From the NCBI GenBank assembly GCA_900318795.1, contig ONLU01000026.1, positions 1-35,550 of the forward strand: a DNA stretch of 35,550 bases, in the 5' to 3' direction. Every line of letters begins with the position of its first letter. The first letter of the stretch is position 1. The position numbers were made by a program, and so were the translations under genes. Shown here in pieces: positions 23,181-31,026 of the stretch. Below the pieces are notes generated by a model that had not been told where the DNA came from, searched no databases, and was given only the letters and a program-made list of their open reading frames with translations. This DNA is from an uncultured Prevotellaceae bacterium. GTDB lineage: Bacteria; Bacteroidota; Bacteroidia; Bacteroidales; Bacteroidaceae.

Positions 23181-24069
23181 TCTTTTTGACGTTTCTCAGT
23201 TCTATGACCGTGTTGTCACCGTTCTTCTCGGTTAGTTCCACCCGGGTTACCACGGCCTTCTGGCGGGAGAAGCGAAGCACAATCTCGCGGAACAGTTGTC
23301 TGATGTCCTTGCGCAACGGCCTGAGCGTAACCACCCAGTCGCCACCGTCGACGGCTGTGCTGCTGGTGAAGCTTGAGTCGTCGTTCAGACAGTTGCCCGC
23401 CACGCTCTGTAGCATGATGTGGGCAATCTCCCTGAATACCTTGTTTCGTTTGATGTCGATGACGTCACTGCGTTGACGGTTTTTCAGCAGCACCTTGTCG
23501 CCATTCAGCACGAAGGTATAGGTGTAGGGCTTCACGTATTCCCAACGCAGGCAGTCACTTTGCCGGTAGTACATGTGCCCGGTGGACACCATCTTGTCGT
23601 TCAGCATCCGCATGTATTTTGTCTGGGTGAACTCACACTGCAGGGTCTTCAGTGCTGCTGCTGCCTGGCTGATTTCTTGCCTTGCCTGCTGACCGTGCTG
23701 TTGAGCCTGTGCAGGTGTCGCGCAGGTCAGCATGCACCCTGTTACTATGAGCAACACACCAATCCACTTGACGACAGGCACCTCTTCATGGAAGACAGCG
23801 ATGGCTGCCAGCATGCCGAAGACATAGCTCAGGCTGACCATGGGATAGGCCGTACTGAAGGGAAACTGTCTCGTGATATACATCCACAGCAACGAGGCCA
23901 GGGAGAACAGCACACCACAGGCAGCAAAGTGCCAGTTGGTGACCAGACTCCACCAATAGGCCCGAGTCCAGGCAAAGGCGGGCATCCGAGTCAAGGCGAG
24001 TTTCAAAAACACCTGACCGCCCACGAGCAGAATGCTCTGCACAATAACGTATGGTACTATCTTCCACAT
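23143..24069 (-). CDS. Fusion of a four-helix DMT/SMR-type transporter with a LolA-like lipoprotein carrier
   Basis: The 308-residue protein joins two modules. Residues 1-117 hold four membrane helices (about 5-25, 46-64, 73-92, 100-117) with the small multidrug-resistance/EamA pattern: GGQVFLKLAL and FPFSTAYPMVSLSYVFGMLAAIAVFHEE. Residues from about 123 form a LolA-like domain: LKTLQCEFTQTKYM, MYYRQSDCLRWEYVKPYTYTFVLNGDKV. The fourth helix ends in C-A-T-P-A-Q-A-Q, an ideal signal-peptidase I site after Ala122, so cleavage could release soluble LolA. LolA-like proteins of these clusters carry the lipid product across the periplasm. The ATG overlaps the ketosynthase stop by 13 bases. Confidence 0.8.
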   Translation of the reverse strand: MWKIVPYVIVQSILLVGGQVFLKLALTRMPAFAWTRAYWWSLVTNWHFAACGVLFSLASLLWMYITRQFPFSTAYPMVSLSYVFGMLAAIAVFHEEVPVVKWIGVLLIVTGCMLTCATPAQAQQHGQQARQEISQAAAALKTLQCEFTQTKYMRMLNDKMVSTGHMYYRQSDCLRWEYVKPYTYTFVLNGDKVLLKNRQRSDVIDIKRNKVFREIAHIMLQSVAGNCLNDDSSFTSSTAVDGGDWVVTLRPLRKDIRQLFREIVLRFSRQKAVVTRVELTEKNGDNTVIELRNVKKNETIAHDMFALH

Positions 24070-25829
24070 GACATTACAATAGCTTTAGAATAAACAATAG
24101 GCAGGTCGTGATATCCCAGTCGCTGCATCATTCGTCTGAATAGTGCAGTCGTCTCACTGTGATATCCCACCAGCACCGTCTTGCACAATCCGCTTTCCAA
24201 CAGCTTCCTGGCATCACGCAACGCCCACATCATGGAGTCCTCGTCCTGGCTATAGGTGATGTTATAGCCATGACAACCCAAACGTATGGCGATGTTGCTG
24301 CTGATGGTGTTATGGGTACTTTGCATAAACAACGTTGGTCCCAAGCAGGTCTCGCCCTCACGCATCAGCTGCAACAATAACTGTTCCGAGTTTTCTATGC
24401 ATCCCAGGTCGGTACCTGTAATGATGGCATCGGGCTTACTGACACCAGCGAGGGCCAAAGCCTTCAGCGATGCCAGCAGTGAGCTCTTCATCAGTTTTCC
24501 CATGCGTCGTGACTCCAGTGGCTTCAAGTAGTCACGGATTTCAGCCAACTGGTCTTCGCTGGTGATTTCTACCTCGGAAAGGGTAAGGAGGGAGGAGGAA
24601 TTTTGAACCACAATGTCTGAGGACTGAGGGTGGAGAGAGAATACTAGTGAGGTGTCGTTGCCGCCGAAACCGAAAGAGTTGCTTACGACGTGATGCAGAG
24701 GACAGTATTCTTCTCCCATCGTTGGTACTATCCCCTCCTCCATCGGCTGAGTGTAGCCGAGATTGGCGGGAACGAACTGATGGTTTAGGGCCAGCAGACA
24801 AATGACGGCCTCTATGGCTCCAGAGGCACTGGTAGCATGGCCTGTAAACGACTTGGTGCTGCTGACCAATGGCATGTGGTTGCCAAACACGCATCGCAGG
24901 GCACGGCTCTCGGAGAGGTCGTTGTTGGGTGTGCCGGTGCCGTGGGCATTGACGTATTGTATATCTGCTGGTTTCAGTCCTGCCACACGTAGCGCCTCTG
25001 TCATGGCCAGCCTGGCACCGTCGCCATCGGGGGACGAAGCGGTCTGATGACAGGCATCGCAGGCATTGCCCCATCCTGTCAGGTAGGCATGTGGAGGAAC
25101 CCCTCTGGTAATGGCACTCTGTTCTGTTTCCATGACGAGGTAGGCGGCACCCTCGCCAAGGTTCAGTCCTGTCCGGCTGGCATCAAAGGGTCTGCAGGGC
25201 TGGTGGTCAAGAATCATCAGCGAGTGGAAACCGTTCATGTGGAATATGGACAATGCCTCTGTACCACCGGCTACTACTATGTCGGCATCGCCCTCAGACA
25301 GCATGCGGGCTCCAAGCATGAGGGCGTTGGCGGCAGAGGAGCAGGCTGTTGAAATGGTTGTGTATTCGGAGAAAAGGTCGAAATAGTCTGCTATCATGCG
25401 GGTGCTGCTGCCAGGACTGTGATATTTCAGACATTGCACGGCTTCTTCAGACTTTTCCAGTTGGCTGAAGAACTGCTCAGTGATATCCATGCCTGCCACT
25501 GTGGTTCCGGAAATGAGCACCAGGTGCAGGGCTCTCTCCTTAACCATGGTCTTGTCGATGTGAGCGTCGGCCAGGCACTGACGAACGGCCAGCATTCCCA
25601 ACAAAGTGGTACGGTTCACATAGGTCGCGGCGGTCAGCCCTAACAGACGCAGCATATCGTCGTTGGACAATGGTACCTCGCCCACAGGCAGTTCGGTGTG
25701 GACAGACTTGAGGTAGGTCATAGTACCAATGCCTGAACGACGCTCGCGGAGGGAGGACAGCACAGAGGACTTGTCCAGCCCAATGGAACACACAATGCCT
25801 TCACCGGTGATGGCGATACTGTTGGTCAT
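24057..25829 (-). CDS. Ketosynthase fused in frame to a truncated ketosynthase-like domain
   Basis: With ATG at 25829 the protein has 590 residues. Residues 1-400 are a full FabF-type ketosynthase with the triad Cys163 (TACSSA), His296 (NAHGTGT) and His331 (SFTGHATSASGA). Residues 401-420 are a Ser-rich linker. Residues 421-590 match the Ketoacyl-synt_2 type: RRMGKLMKSSLLASLKAL, GPTLFMQSTHNTISSNIAI and CHGYN, with no active-site Cys context. Elsewhere such domains pair with ketosynthases as chain-length factors. The start at 25829 lies seven bases after the stop of the ACP gene; an upstream in-frame ATG (25856) lies inside that gene. It probably extends the polyene chain on that ACP. Confidence 0.85.
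   Translation of the reverse strand: MTNSIAITGEGIVCSIGLDKSSVLSSLRERRSGIGTMTYLKSVHTELPVGEVPLSNDDMLRLLGLTAATYVNRTTLLGMLAVRQCLADAHIDKTMVKERALHLVLISGTTVAGMDITEQFFSQLEKSEEAVQCLKYHSPGSSTRMIADYFDLFSEYTTISTACSSAANALMLGARMLSEGDADIVVAGGTEALSIFHMNGFHSLMILDHQPCRPFDASRTGLNLGEGAAYLVMETEQSAITRGVPPHAYLTGWGNACDACHQTASSPDGDGARLAMTEALRVAGLKPADIQYVNAHGTGTPNNDLSESRALRCVFGNHMPLVSSTKSFTGHATSASGAIEAVICLLALNHQFVPANLGYTQPMEEGIVPTMGEEYCPLHHVVSNSFGFGGNDTSLVFSLHPQSSDIVVQNSSSLLTLSEVEITSEDQLAEIRDYLKPLESRRMGKLMKSSLLASLKALALAGVSKPDAIITGTDLGCIENSEQLLLQLMREGETCLGPTLFMQSTHNTISSNIAIRLGCHGYNITYSQDEDSMMWALRDARKLLESGLCKTVLVGYHSETTALFRRMMQRLGYHDLPIVYSKAIVMSCGR
24570..24629 (-). repeat. Low-complexity linker DNA between the fused ketosynthase domains
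   Basis: The interdomain linker is encoded by a CCTCAG/TTCAAAATTCCTCCTCCCTCCTTACCC-type stretch that resembles the short intergenic spacers of this window. It lies in frame and has no stop codon. Confidence 0.55.
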
Positions 25830-25836
25830 CTGAATA

Positions 25837-26100
25837 TTATTTTGTCCGATGTGCATTTACATATTCTGCGATGGTGCGGATGCTCTGAAAGATGGCTTTC
25901 CCTTCTGATGGGTTGGCCAGCTTGATGCCATAGTGCTTCTCTAATAGCACTATGAGTTCGAGGGCATCGATGGAGTCGAGCCCCAGTCCCTCACCGAACA
26001 GGGCACTGTCTGCATCGAGATCGTCGGGGGTCAACTCTTCCAGATTCAATGTTTCAATGATCTTTTCTTTTAGTTCTTGAATTAATTCTGTCATATTCAT
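25837..26100 (-). CDS. Acyl carrier protein 2 of the polyene cluster
   Basis: This 87-residue acidic protein has the attachment motif GLGLDSIDALEL, with the modified Ser at about 43, and a following helix IVLLEKHYGIKL. It lies between two ketosynthase-type genes: its ATG overlaps the stop of the truncated ketosynthase gene (ATGA) and its stop is seven bases from the next start. This suggests that it holds the growing polyene chain. Start at 26100 (MNMTEL) is used; an ATG two codons later is also possible. Confidence 0.9.
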   Translation of the reverse strand: MNMTELIQELKEKIIETLNLEELTPDDLDADSALFGEGLGLDSIDALELIVLLEKHYGIKLANPSEGKAIFQSIRTIAEYVNAHRTK

Positions 26101-26564
26101 ATCTTTACTATGAGTTTTAAATCTGCTTCAAACATGTCCTCGTCCACATAGTCGATCCACCCGGCGATGGCGCTTTGATGAGTCTGGTCGGCAAAGGCGG
26201 ACTGTAGTATATGGCTCATCATGGCTTCGTCCTTGCTGTTCATAATGTAGAACGTAGTCTCTGCATGATAGCTGTTACGCAAGGCAATCTCTCCGCAGAC
26301 GATATTGGGTAGTGTATAGACGAACAACGACGGACTTGGGAAGTAGTTTTCTCCCACTTTGATGGTTTGCTGGTATGCTTTGTCGGCCCATGTGGACGAG
26401 GAATGGTTGAACAGGATCACTGCCCGGTCAGCGCATGACTCATGGCGGGGATGTTCTTGGGACAAGAGCAGCTCGCTGGCAACGAATCCCAGTTGGCAGA
26501 GTCTGTCCATCTTGTGAAATCTCGGATAGGTGCGGACATAGCGTTTATACAATGCAGTGAGCAT
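26097..26564 (-). CDS. Truncated ketosynthase-like (chain-length-factor type) protein, start unclear
   Basis: From the first in-frame ATG (26564) the protein has 155 residues, including FHKMDRLCQLGFVASELLL, RAVILFNHSSSTWADKAYQQTI and FPSPSLFVYTLPNIVCGEIALRN. This is the truncated, non-catalytic ketosynthase fold also found at the end of the gene at 24057-25829. Homology appears to continue upstream of that ATG in the same frame: residues reading HHVHITPQCTRVDGKSWDVE are encoded at about 26575-26634. No ATG, GTG or TTG occurs in that frame for at least 200 bases. The reading frame lies 1 base back from that of the preceding ketosynthase, which itself runs on past its normal end. A frameshifted fusion, a rare start codon or an assembly error are all possible. 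Confidence 0.75.
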   Translation of the reverse strand: MLTALYKRYVRTYPRFHKMDRLCQLGFVASELLLSQEHPRHESCADRAVILFNHSSSTWADKAYQQTIKVGENYFPSPSLFVYTLPNIVCGEIALRNSYHAETTFYIMNSKDEAMMSHILQSAFADQTHQSAIAGWIDYVDEDMFEADLKLIVKI

Positions 26565-27847
26565 GCTGCCTGTAGTTTCAACATCCCATGACTTGCCGTC
26601 AACGCGCGTGCACTGGGGGGTGATGTGGACGTGGTGGGTGGAGTGAAATCTGATGGATGATGGTTGATGGAGGAGGAAGAAGGGCTGAAGTCTTTGAATT
26701 TTGTCATCGACCCTTGGGTCGCTCTGACCTTGGTCAGAGAACTTTGAACTTTGAACCTCGATGTATGTTGGCAGAGCATGGCAGCATTGTTGCCTCCAAA
26801 TCCGGAAATAATCTTCACGAAGGATGGCTGGCTGATGGCTACGGCATGGGATGAAATATTGATTCGGCCTGATACGCCTATCTCGCTGAAGCCAATGGTC
26901 GGAAGCAGTGTGCCGTGCTCTATGGAGTGCATGGTGATGATGGTCTCAAGAATGCCTGAGGCGCCGAGCGTGTGTCCGAGAGCGCCTTTCAGGGTGTTGG
27001 CGGGAATGGCTGACAGTCCTGAGGCTTCGATGGCCCTGGATTCCATCTGGTCGTTGTACATGGTGGCAGTGCCGTGGACGTTGACTGCTCCTAATGTGGT
27101 TTTGTCGATACCGTCGGTCACATATTGAATGGCGCTGGTGCACCCTGCTGCCTTTGGGGAGGGACTGCTGATGTGGTAGGCGTCGTTCCTGACGGCTCCA
27201 CGCAGGATGGCCCAGTGTTTGTCGCTTTGTGGACGGTTGGACAGGATGATGGTGGCTGCAGCCTCGCCAAGGTTCAGTCCGAGACGCTCGATGTCGAAGG
27301 GTCGGCAGAGTTGCTGGGAGAGGGCTTTGAGGGACTGGAAGCCAGAAACGACAAAATGGCTGATAACATCGCAGCCGGCAACGATGGCTGTGTCGTAGAA
27401 TCCTGCTTGGAGCAGGCGCTGTGCGGTGATGATGGCGGAGACGCCGGAGATGCAGGCATTGCAGACTACAAGGGGTGGTGTCTTGATGCCCAACAGGGCG
27501 GCTATGCGGCTAGCAGACTCTGCAGGCGACTGGGACGTGGAGGTGTCGATGTTTGCTTTTGTGGTGCTGAGGACGAACAGAGTCTTGTCGGTGGTCACAT
27601 CTGTCTGACACTGGGAGAGGGTTCGCCGGACACTCTGACAGACTAAGGACTCAAACCATGTCATCTCTTCCAGCATGAGTTTTTCACGCTGTGCCTGACT
27701 GAATTGGGATGCGACATAGTCATCCTCGGGTCTGCCAGAGAGACTGGTATAATGCTTCAACGAAGAACAACCTCTCCGGATGGCTTGATAGTTGTCCGCC
27801 GTAGTTTCGCCAAGAGGCGACAGTACATTGTCAGCAATGATGAACAT
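26417..27847 (-). CDS. Ketosynthase (FabF-type) without a stop at its natural end
   Basis: Residues 1-362 form a complete beta-ketoacyl-ACP synthase with Cys132 (NACISGVSA), His258 (NVHGTAT) and His292 (KGALGHTLGASG), and a typical end at GFGGNNAAMLC. No stop codon follows there. The frame continues for about 110 residues of low-complexity, Ser/Thr/Pro-rich sequence into the next gene, overlapping it by 148 bases in another frame, and ends at 26417. The real product may end by this tail or be joined to the downstream truncated ketosynthase by a -1 shift. All catalytic residues are present, so the enzyme should be active. The start ATG is preceded by 42 bases after the thioesterase gene. Confidence 0.82.
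   Translation of the reverse strand: MFIIADNVLSPLGETTADNYQAIRRGCSSLKHYTSLSGRPEDDYVASQFSQAQREKLMLEEMTWFESLVCQSVRRTLSQCQTDVTTDKTLFVLSTTKANIDTSTSQSPAESASRIAALLGIKTPPLVVCNACISGVSAIITAQRLLQAGFYDTAIVAGCDVISHFVVSGFQSLKALSQQLCRPFDIERLGLNLGEAAATIILSNRPQSDKHWAILRGAVRNDAYHISSPSPKAAGCTSAIQYVTDGIDKTTLGAVNVHGTATMYNDQMESRAIEASGLSAIPANTLKGALGHTLGASGILETIITMHSIEHGTLLPTIGFSEIGVSGRINISSHAVAISQPSFVKIISGFGGNNAAMLCQHTSRFKVQSSLTKVRATQGSMTKFKDFSPSSSSINHHPSDFTPPTTSTSPPSARALTASHGMLKLQAACSLHCINAMSAPIRDFTRWTDSANWDSLPASCSCPKNIPAMSHALTGQ
26615..26620 (-). other. C6 tract at the ketosynthase / truncated ketosynthase junction
   Basis: CCCCCC on the minus strand lies where the two reading frames overlap. One extra C, or a -1 slip, would turn the two genes into one continuous frame. 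Confidence 0.5.
26708..26740 (-). repeat. Two adjacent perfect inverted repeats
   Basis: CGACC-CAAG-GGTCG (26708-26721) and CTCTGAC-CAAG-GTCAGAG (about 26723-26740) follow each other with no gap to speak of; both stems share a CAAG loop on the minus strand (CTTG on the plus). They lie at the natural end of the ketosynthase. Confidence 0.7.
26740..26756 (-). repeat. GTTCAAAGTT tandem word at the ketosynthase end
   Basis: GTTCAAAGTT occurs twice overlapping on the minus strand (26740-26749, 26747-26756) and once at 19332-19341, at the start of oxidoreductase copy B. Same class of spacer sequence. Confidence 0.6.
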
Positions 27848-27890
27848 TTAGCTATTACTTCTTATTTCTTTCTTATTACATCTGCCCTCC

Positions 27891-28313
27891 TCACTCCTCA
27901 AACACCTTCCAGCGTTTCCTCCATTCATCATAGAACGGGGGGCTGTATAATACCAACTGATAGTCGGAATCCATAAAAACCTGAACACTATGACCTGTGG
28001 CGATGACGGAATTGTCTGCAGGGTCGTATATTGTGTAATCGAACACGATTTTGGCAGCTTCAGTGGGACGGTAGATAATGTCTATGCAGGGATGCATGCC
28101 GTAGCGGATGGGTTTACGATACTGGAAACTGAGCTCTACGAGGGGAGCAAAATAACCATGACGGAAGAAACCCATGTAGGTGAGGTTGTACTTCGCGCCG
28201 AAGAGTTCACGGGCGTCCTCAAAATATAAGGGATAGGAGCCATGCCATACGACATTCATGGAGTCTACCTCGCTGAATCGGATATCCAAAACCTTGGTTG
28301 CTTTTAACACCAT
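27891..28313 (-). CDS. Hotdog acyl-CoA/ACP thioesterase (YbgC / 4-hydroxybenzoyl-CoA type)
   Basis: The 140-residue protein has the thioesterase signature RFSEVDSMNVVWHGSYPLYFEDAREL at about 12-36, with Asp17 in the position of the catalytic Asp of the family. It probably releases the finished or mis-primed chain from ACP; known aryl-polyene clusters carry such a thioesterase. It lies 43 bases upstream of the ketosynthase gene and 11 bases after the dehydratase gene. The C-terminal DEWRKRWKVFEE is charged and has no membrane segment, so it is cytoplasmic. Confidence 0.88.
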   Translation of the reverse strand: MVLKATKVLDIRFSEVDSMNVVWHGSYPLYFEDARELFGAKYNLTYMGFFRHGYFAPLVELSFQYRKPIRYGMHPCIDIIYRPTEAAKIVFDYTIYDPADNSVIATGHSVQVFMDSDYQLVLYSPPFYDEWRKRWKVFEE

Positions 28314-28324
28314 AATTACTATTC

Positions 28325-28774
28325 CTATTTGATGGCTATTTTTATTTCTGTGGACATTAGCATGCGCTCAGAGTCTTTTACAGCTGCTGAGGCGAGCGTT
28401 ATTCCGAAGACTTCGTCTTTCACATCGACAATGATGGTAATCTGTCGTCCCGCCTTAGGCAAGGCATATACCTCAAGATTGCGAATGGCACCGATAAAAC
28501 CAATCTGGACATCGCGCTTGAGCAGGATCTTGTTGATATAGCCCATGCGGGCTGCACAGGTTTGGGCGATGCTCTCAATGAGTCCTGAGGCTGAGAAGTG
28601 GCCATGCTCAACAAAGATGTTGTCAGCATGAATGTCGGTTTCGCAGATGGTTCTCACGTCATCCAGATGAACGAGCCGGCTAACCATTACAAAGGGTTCT
28701 TGTTGCGGCAGTAGCTCGTGAACGTCTATCTGGCGCAGGGCGTCGTCTGAGGGCCATGTCAGGTGGTCGATCAT
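28325..28774 (-). CDS. Hotdog 3-hydroxyacyl-ACP dehydratase (ApeI/ApeP-like)
   Basis: The 149-residue hotdog protein has the pattern of dehydratases in aryl-polyene clusters: LLPQQEPFVMVSRLVHLDD at about 21-39, then FVEHGHFSASGLIESIAQTCAA, where the family has its catalytic His and Glu. It would dehydrate the hydroxyacyl intermediate made by the ketoreductase. It overlaps the LpxL-like acyltransferase stop by four bases (ATGA). Together with the FabZ-like protein at 22397-22774 it gives the cluster two dehydratases. Confidence 0.85.
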   Translation of the reverse strand: MIDHLTWPSDDALRQIDVHELLPQQEPFVMVSRLVHLDDVRTICETDIHADNIFVEHGHFSASGLIESIAQTCAARMGYINKILLKRDVQIGFIGAIRNLEVYALPKAGRQITIIVDVKDEVFGITLASAAVKDSERMLMSTEIKIAIK

Positions 28775-29649
28775 GATTTCCAGTAGTCAAAATAGTTATA
28801 CCATTGTGTAGGATACATGTGAAGCATACGCTCCAGTTCTGTCGTATATCCCCGAGCGAGCTGTTCTATCTGGGTCTTACGGGGAGCCTGCTTGTCATAG
28901 TGTAATGGCTTGACGTATATGACATATCGGGTGGAAGACTGCTTCATGACGTTTACTGCCAATACAGGGAGTCCGCGCATGACAGCGACGCTGAACGGTC
29001 CGATAGGCAGACTGACAGGTGCACCGAGCAGGGGGACGCTGACAGACTTGGGGGAGCCGAAAAGCCGGTCTGCCGGAATGCTGACGATTTCGCCCTGCTG
29101 GAGGGCTTGGTCAATCAGAAACAGGTGGCTCATGTCTGCTTTGACGGGAATCATACGGACGTTCTTTTCAGCAAACATGTGGGCGCGGTTTTCCATCACG
29201 GTCTGCTTTTCGCCGCCATAGACCAGCGCTTTGATGGGCTTCCGGGTGGAGACAAGGGTGTAGCCTGCCATTTCGTAATTCCCAATGTGTGAGCTTAACT
29301 GCACAAAGGCCTCGGGGCATGATGCTAGATGCTGGAAGTGCTCTCCTCCGTCAATGTCGACATGGAAGTGCTTGCCTCCATACATGGCAAAGCGATCGAT
29401 GACTACCTGACTGAACTTGCAGTGGTTCTGCCAGGTCTTGACAAAGGCCTTGAAGGGACAGAAACCCCAGCGACGGCGGAAATAGCGGTAGATGGGCCGG
29501 AAACTGGAACGGAACAGGCATGGGGGTACGACAAAGACGTAGGCGAAGAGGTAGATGGCCCGGACGTCTACGACCTGCAGCAGCCTGATAAGCCATTGGT
29601 GCATCAGGCTGTTGCCGAAAGTGGTGCCTTCCCACTGCTTTTCTGCCAT
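28771..29649 (-). CDS. LpxL/HtrB-like lipid acyltransferase
   Basis: The 292-residue protein belongs to the lipid A late acyltransferase family of inner-membrane proteins. One hydrophobic segment near the N-terminus (RAIYLFAYVFVVPPCLF) anchors it. The catalytic HX4E motif is in SSHIGNYE, and the substrate-contact segment SIPADRLFGSPKS follows. In polyene clusters this enzyme is thought to move acyl chains, perhaps the polyene itself, onto a glycerol or sugar acceptor. It lies eight bases after the ACP gene, which points to an ACP-bound donor. Confidence 0.87.
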   Translation of the reverse strand: MAEKQWEGTTFGNSLMHQWLIRLLQVVDVRAIYLFAYVFVVPPCLFRSSFRPIYRYFRRRWGFCPFKAFVKTWQNHCKFSQVVIDRFAMYGGKHFHVDIDGGEHFQHLASCPEAFVQLSSHIGNYEMAGYTLVSTRKPIKALVYGGEKQTVMENRAHMFAEKNVRMIPVKADMSHLFLIDQALQQGEIVSIPADRLFGSPKSVSVPLLGAPVSLPIGPFSVAVMRGLPVLAVNVMKQSSTRYVIYVKPLHYDKQAPRKTQIEQLARGYTTELERMLHMYPTQWYNYFDYWKS

Positions 29650-29657
29650 ACGCGTAC

Positions 29658-29900
29658 CTACCCTACCTTGCTCTCAAGATAGTCACAGAACTGGCTCAGC
29701 GTAGTGACTTCTTTCATCTCCTCGGGCTTGATCTTGAAGCCGAAGTTTTTTTCTACGATGACGACAATGTCTATGAAATCAAGACTGTCTATACCCATGT
29801 CTTCTTTCAGCTTCGCGTCATCGAAGATCTTATCCTCGTCTATCTCAAGCTCATCAATGAGGAATGCTTTTACTTTTTCTTCAATTTCTTGTCGTTTCAT
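29658..29900 (-). CDS. Acyl carrier protein 1 of the polyene cluster
   Basis: This 80-residue acidic protein has the attachment motif MGIDSLDFIDI with the modified Ser at about 40, and is the closest of the three carriers to a regular fatty-acid ACP (EKVKAFLIDELEIDEDKI at the start). It lies between the methyltransferase and the LpxL-like acyltransferase and could present acyl groups to either. Confidence 0.9.
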   Translation of the reverse strand: MKRQEIEEKVKAFLIDELEIDEDKIFDDAKLKEDMGIDSLDFIDIVVIVEKNFGFKIKPEEMKEVTTLSQFCDYLESKVG

Positions 29901-29914
29901 TGTGTATATGGAAA

Positions 29915-31021
29915 TTAGTTACTTACTTTACAAACGATGATGGAATGCCCCAAACCTAAATGGTCGTATATACGTTCTATCTCCAACCCGGCTTTTTCCA
30001 AACAGTACTGCATGTCTTCGGTATGGTAAATCTTGGAGTTTCCGTTGGCTAATGCCGTGAAATACAAACTTGTCATGGTCAGGCAGAAAGCGGCTGTCTC
30101 GTACTTCTGACGGTCCCAGAGAGTTTCCATGATAAACAGGCGGGTGTGCTGATGCATGGCTTGGCGGGCTCGAAGCAGAATTGTTACGATTTCGTCCATG
30201 CTGAAACAGTCGAGGAACTGGCTCATCCAGATGGCATCAAGGCCGTCTTTGCGAAGAGGAAAGACTGCATGGGCATCGAGCAGATTAATGGCATAGCCCT
30301 GAATGCGCTCAGCTCCTGGCTGGTGGCTGATGGTCTGCTGCATCAAGGTGATTTGCTGGGGAAGATCTAGAACGGTGACCTCGGCTGACGGACAGTAGTT
30401 CACACACCGTAGGGCCCACTTGCCCGTATTACCGCCCACATCATAGAGGGAGCGGACATGGTGTTCGTCGAAGACAATATGCAGCGCCTCAGGAAATGCG
30501 GAGTCGCTGTAGAAATGGTCGAAGCCAAACCAACTCTGTTGTACTTGCGGTGGCAGACTGGAGAGTCCTTCGTAGATGGTGGACCAGTCGCCGAAGTGCT
30601 TTAACCCTTCGGGACTGCCGTTAAGGAGCGACTGTTCCAGATGAAACCATCCTTCGTAATTGACATCGTGGTTGAAATCCAGGTTGACTCGGGTGGACCG
30701 GTCGTTCAGCAGAAACCAGCCGGTCTTGGAAAGCGTGTAGCGCTCGCTGACAGGGTCTGCAAGGATGGTGCCAATGGACAGCGATGCTTCTAGAAGACAC
30801 CTGACGGCATAGTCTGAGAGCCCTGTCTGCTGGACGATCTCCTCACGGGTAAGACCGTCCTTGGAGTCGCTGAGGCAGGAGAGGATGCCTAAACGGACTA
30901 TAGCTCGGGAAGCCTGAAAGACAACAGGGCCCCAGGCAATAAACTGTGCCAGCCGCTGGGCTTCCAAAGCGGACAGGGTGTCTTGGGTATATGCTTTACG
31001 GAGTGCGGGGGACAGATGCAT
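29915..31021 (-). CDS. SAM-dependent O-methyltransferase (CrtF / hydroxyneurosporene type)
   Basis: The 368-residue protein has the two-domain layout of plant- and carotenoid-type O-methyltransferases. The N-terminal dimerisation/winged-helix domain includes LTREEIVQQTGLSDYAVRCLLEA. The C-terminal Rossmann domain has motif I LYDVGGNTGKWAL, then EVTVLDLPQQI, DAIWMSQFLDCFSMDEIVTIL (motif IV region) and RLFIMETLWDR. It likely methylates a hydroxyl of the polyene ring or chain. Five bases separate it from the ketosynthase gene upstream. The acceptor atom cannot be told from the sequence. Confidence 0.88.
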   Translation of the reverse strand: MHLSPALRKAYTQDTLSALEAQRLAQFIAWGPVVFQASRAIVRLGILSCLSDSKDGLTREEIVQQTGLSDYAVRCLLEASLSIGTILADPVSERYTLSKTGWFLLNDRSTRVNLDFNHDVNYEGWFHLEQSLLNGSPEGLKHFGDWSTIYEGLSSLPPQVQQSWFGFDHFYSDSAFPEALHIVFDEHHVRSLYDVGGNTGKWALRCVNYCPSAEVTVLDLPQQITLMQQTISHQPGAERIQGYAINLLDAHAVFPLRKDGLDAIWMSQFLDCFSMDEIVTILLRARQAMHQHTRLFIMETLWDRQKYETAAFCLTMTSLYFTALANGNSKIYHTEDMQYCLEKAGLEIERIYDHLGLGHSIIVCKVSN

Positions 31022-31026
31022 GGTGG

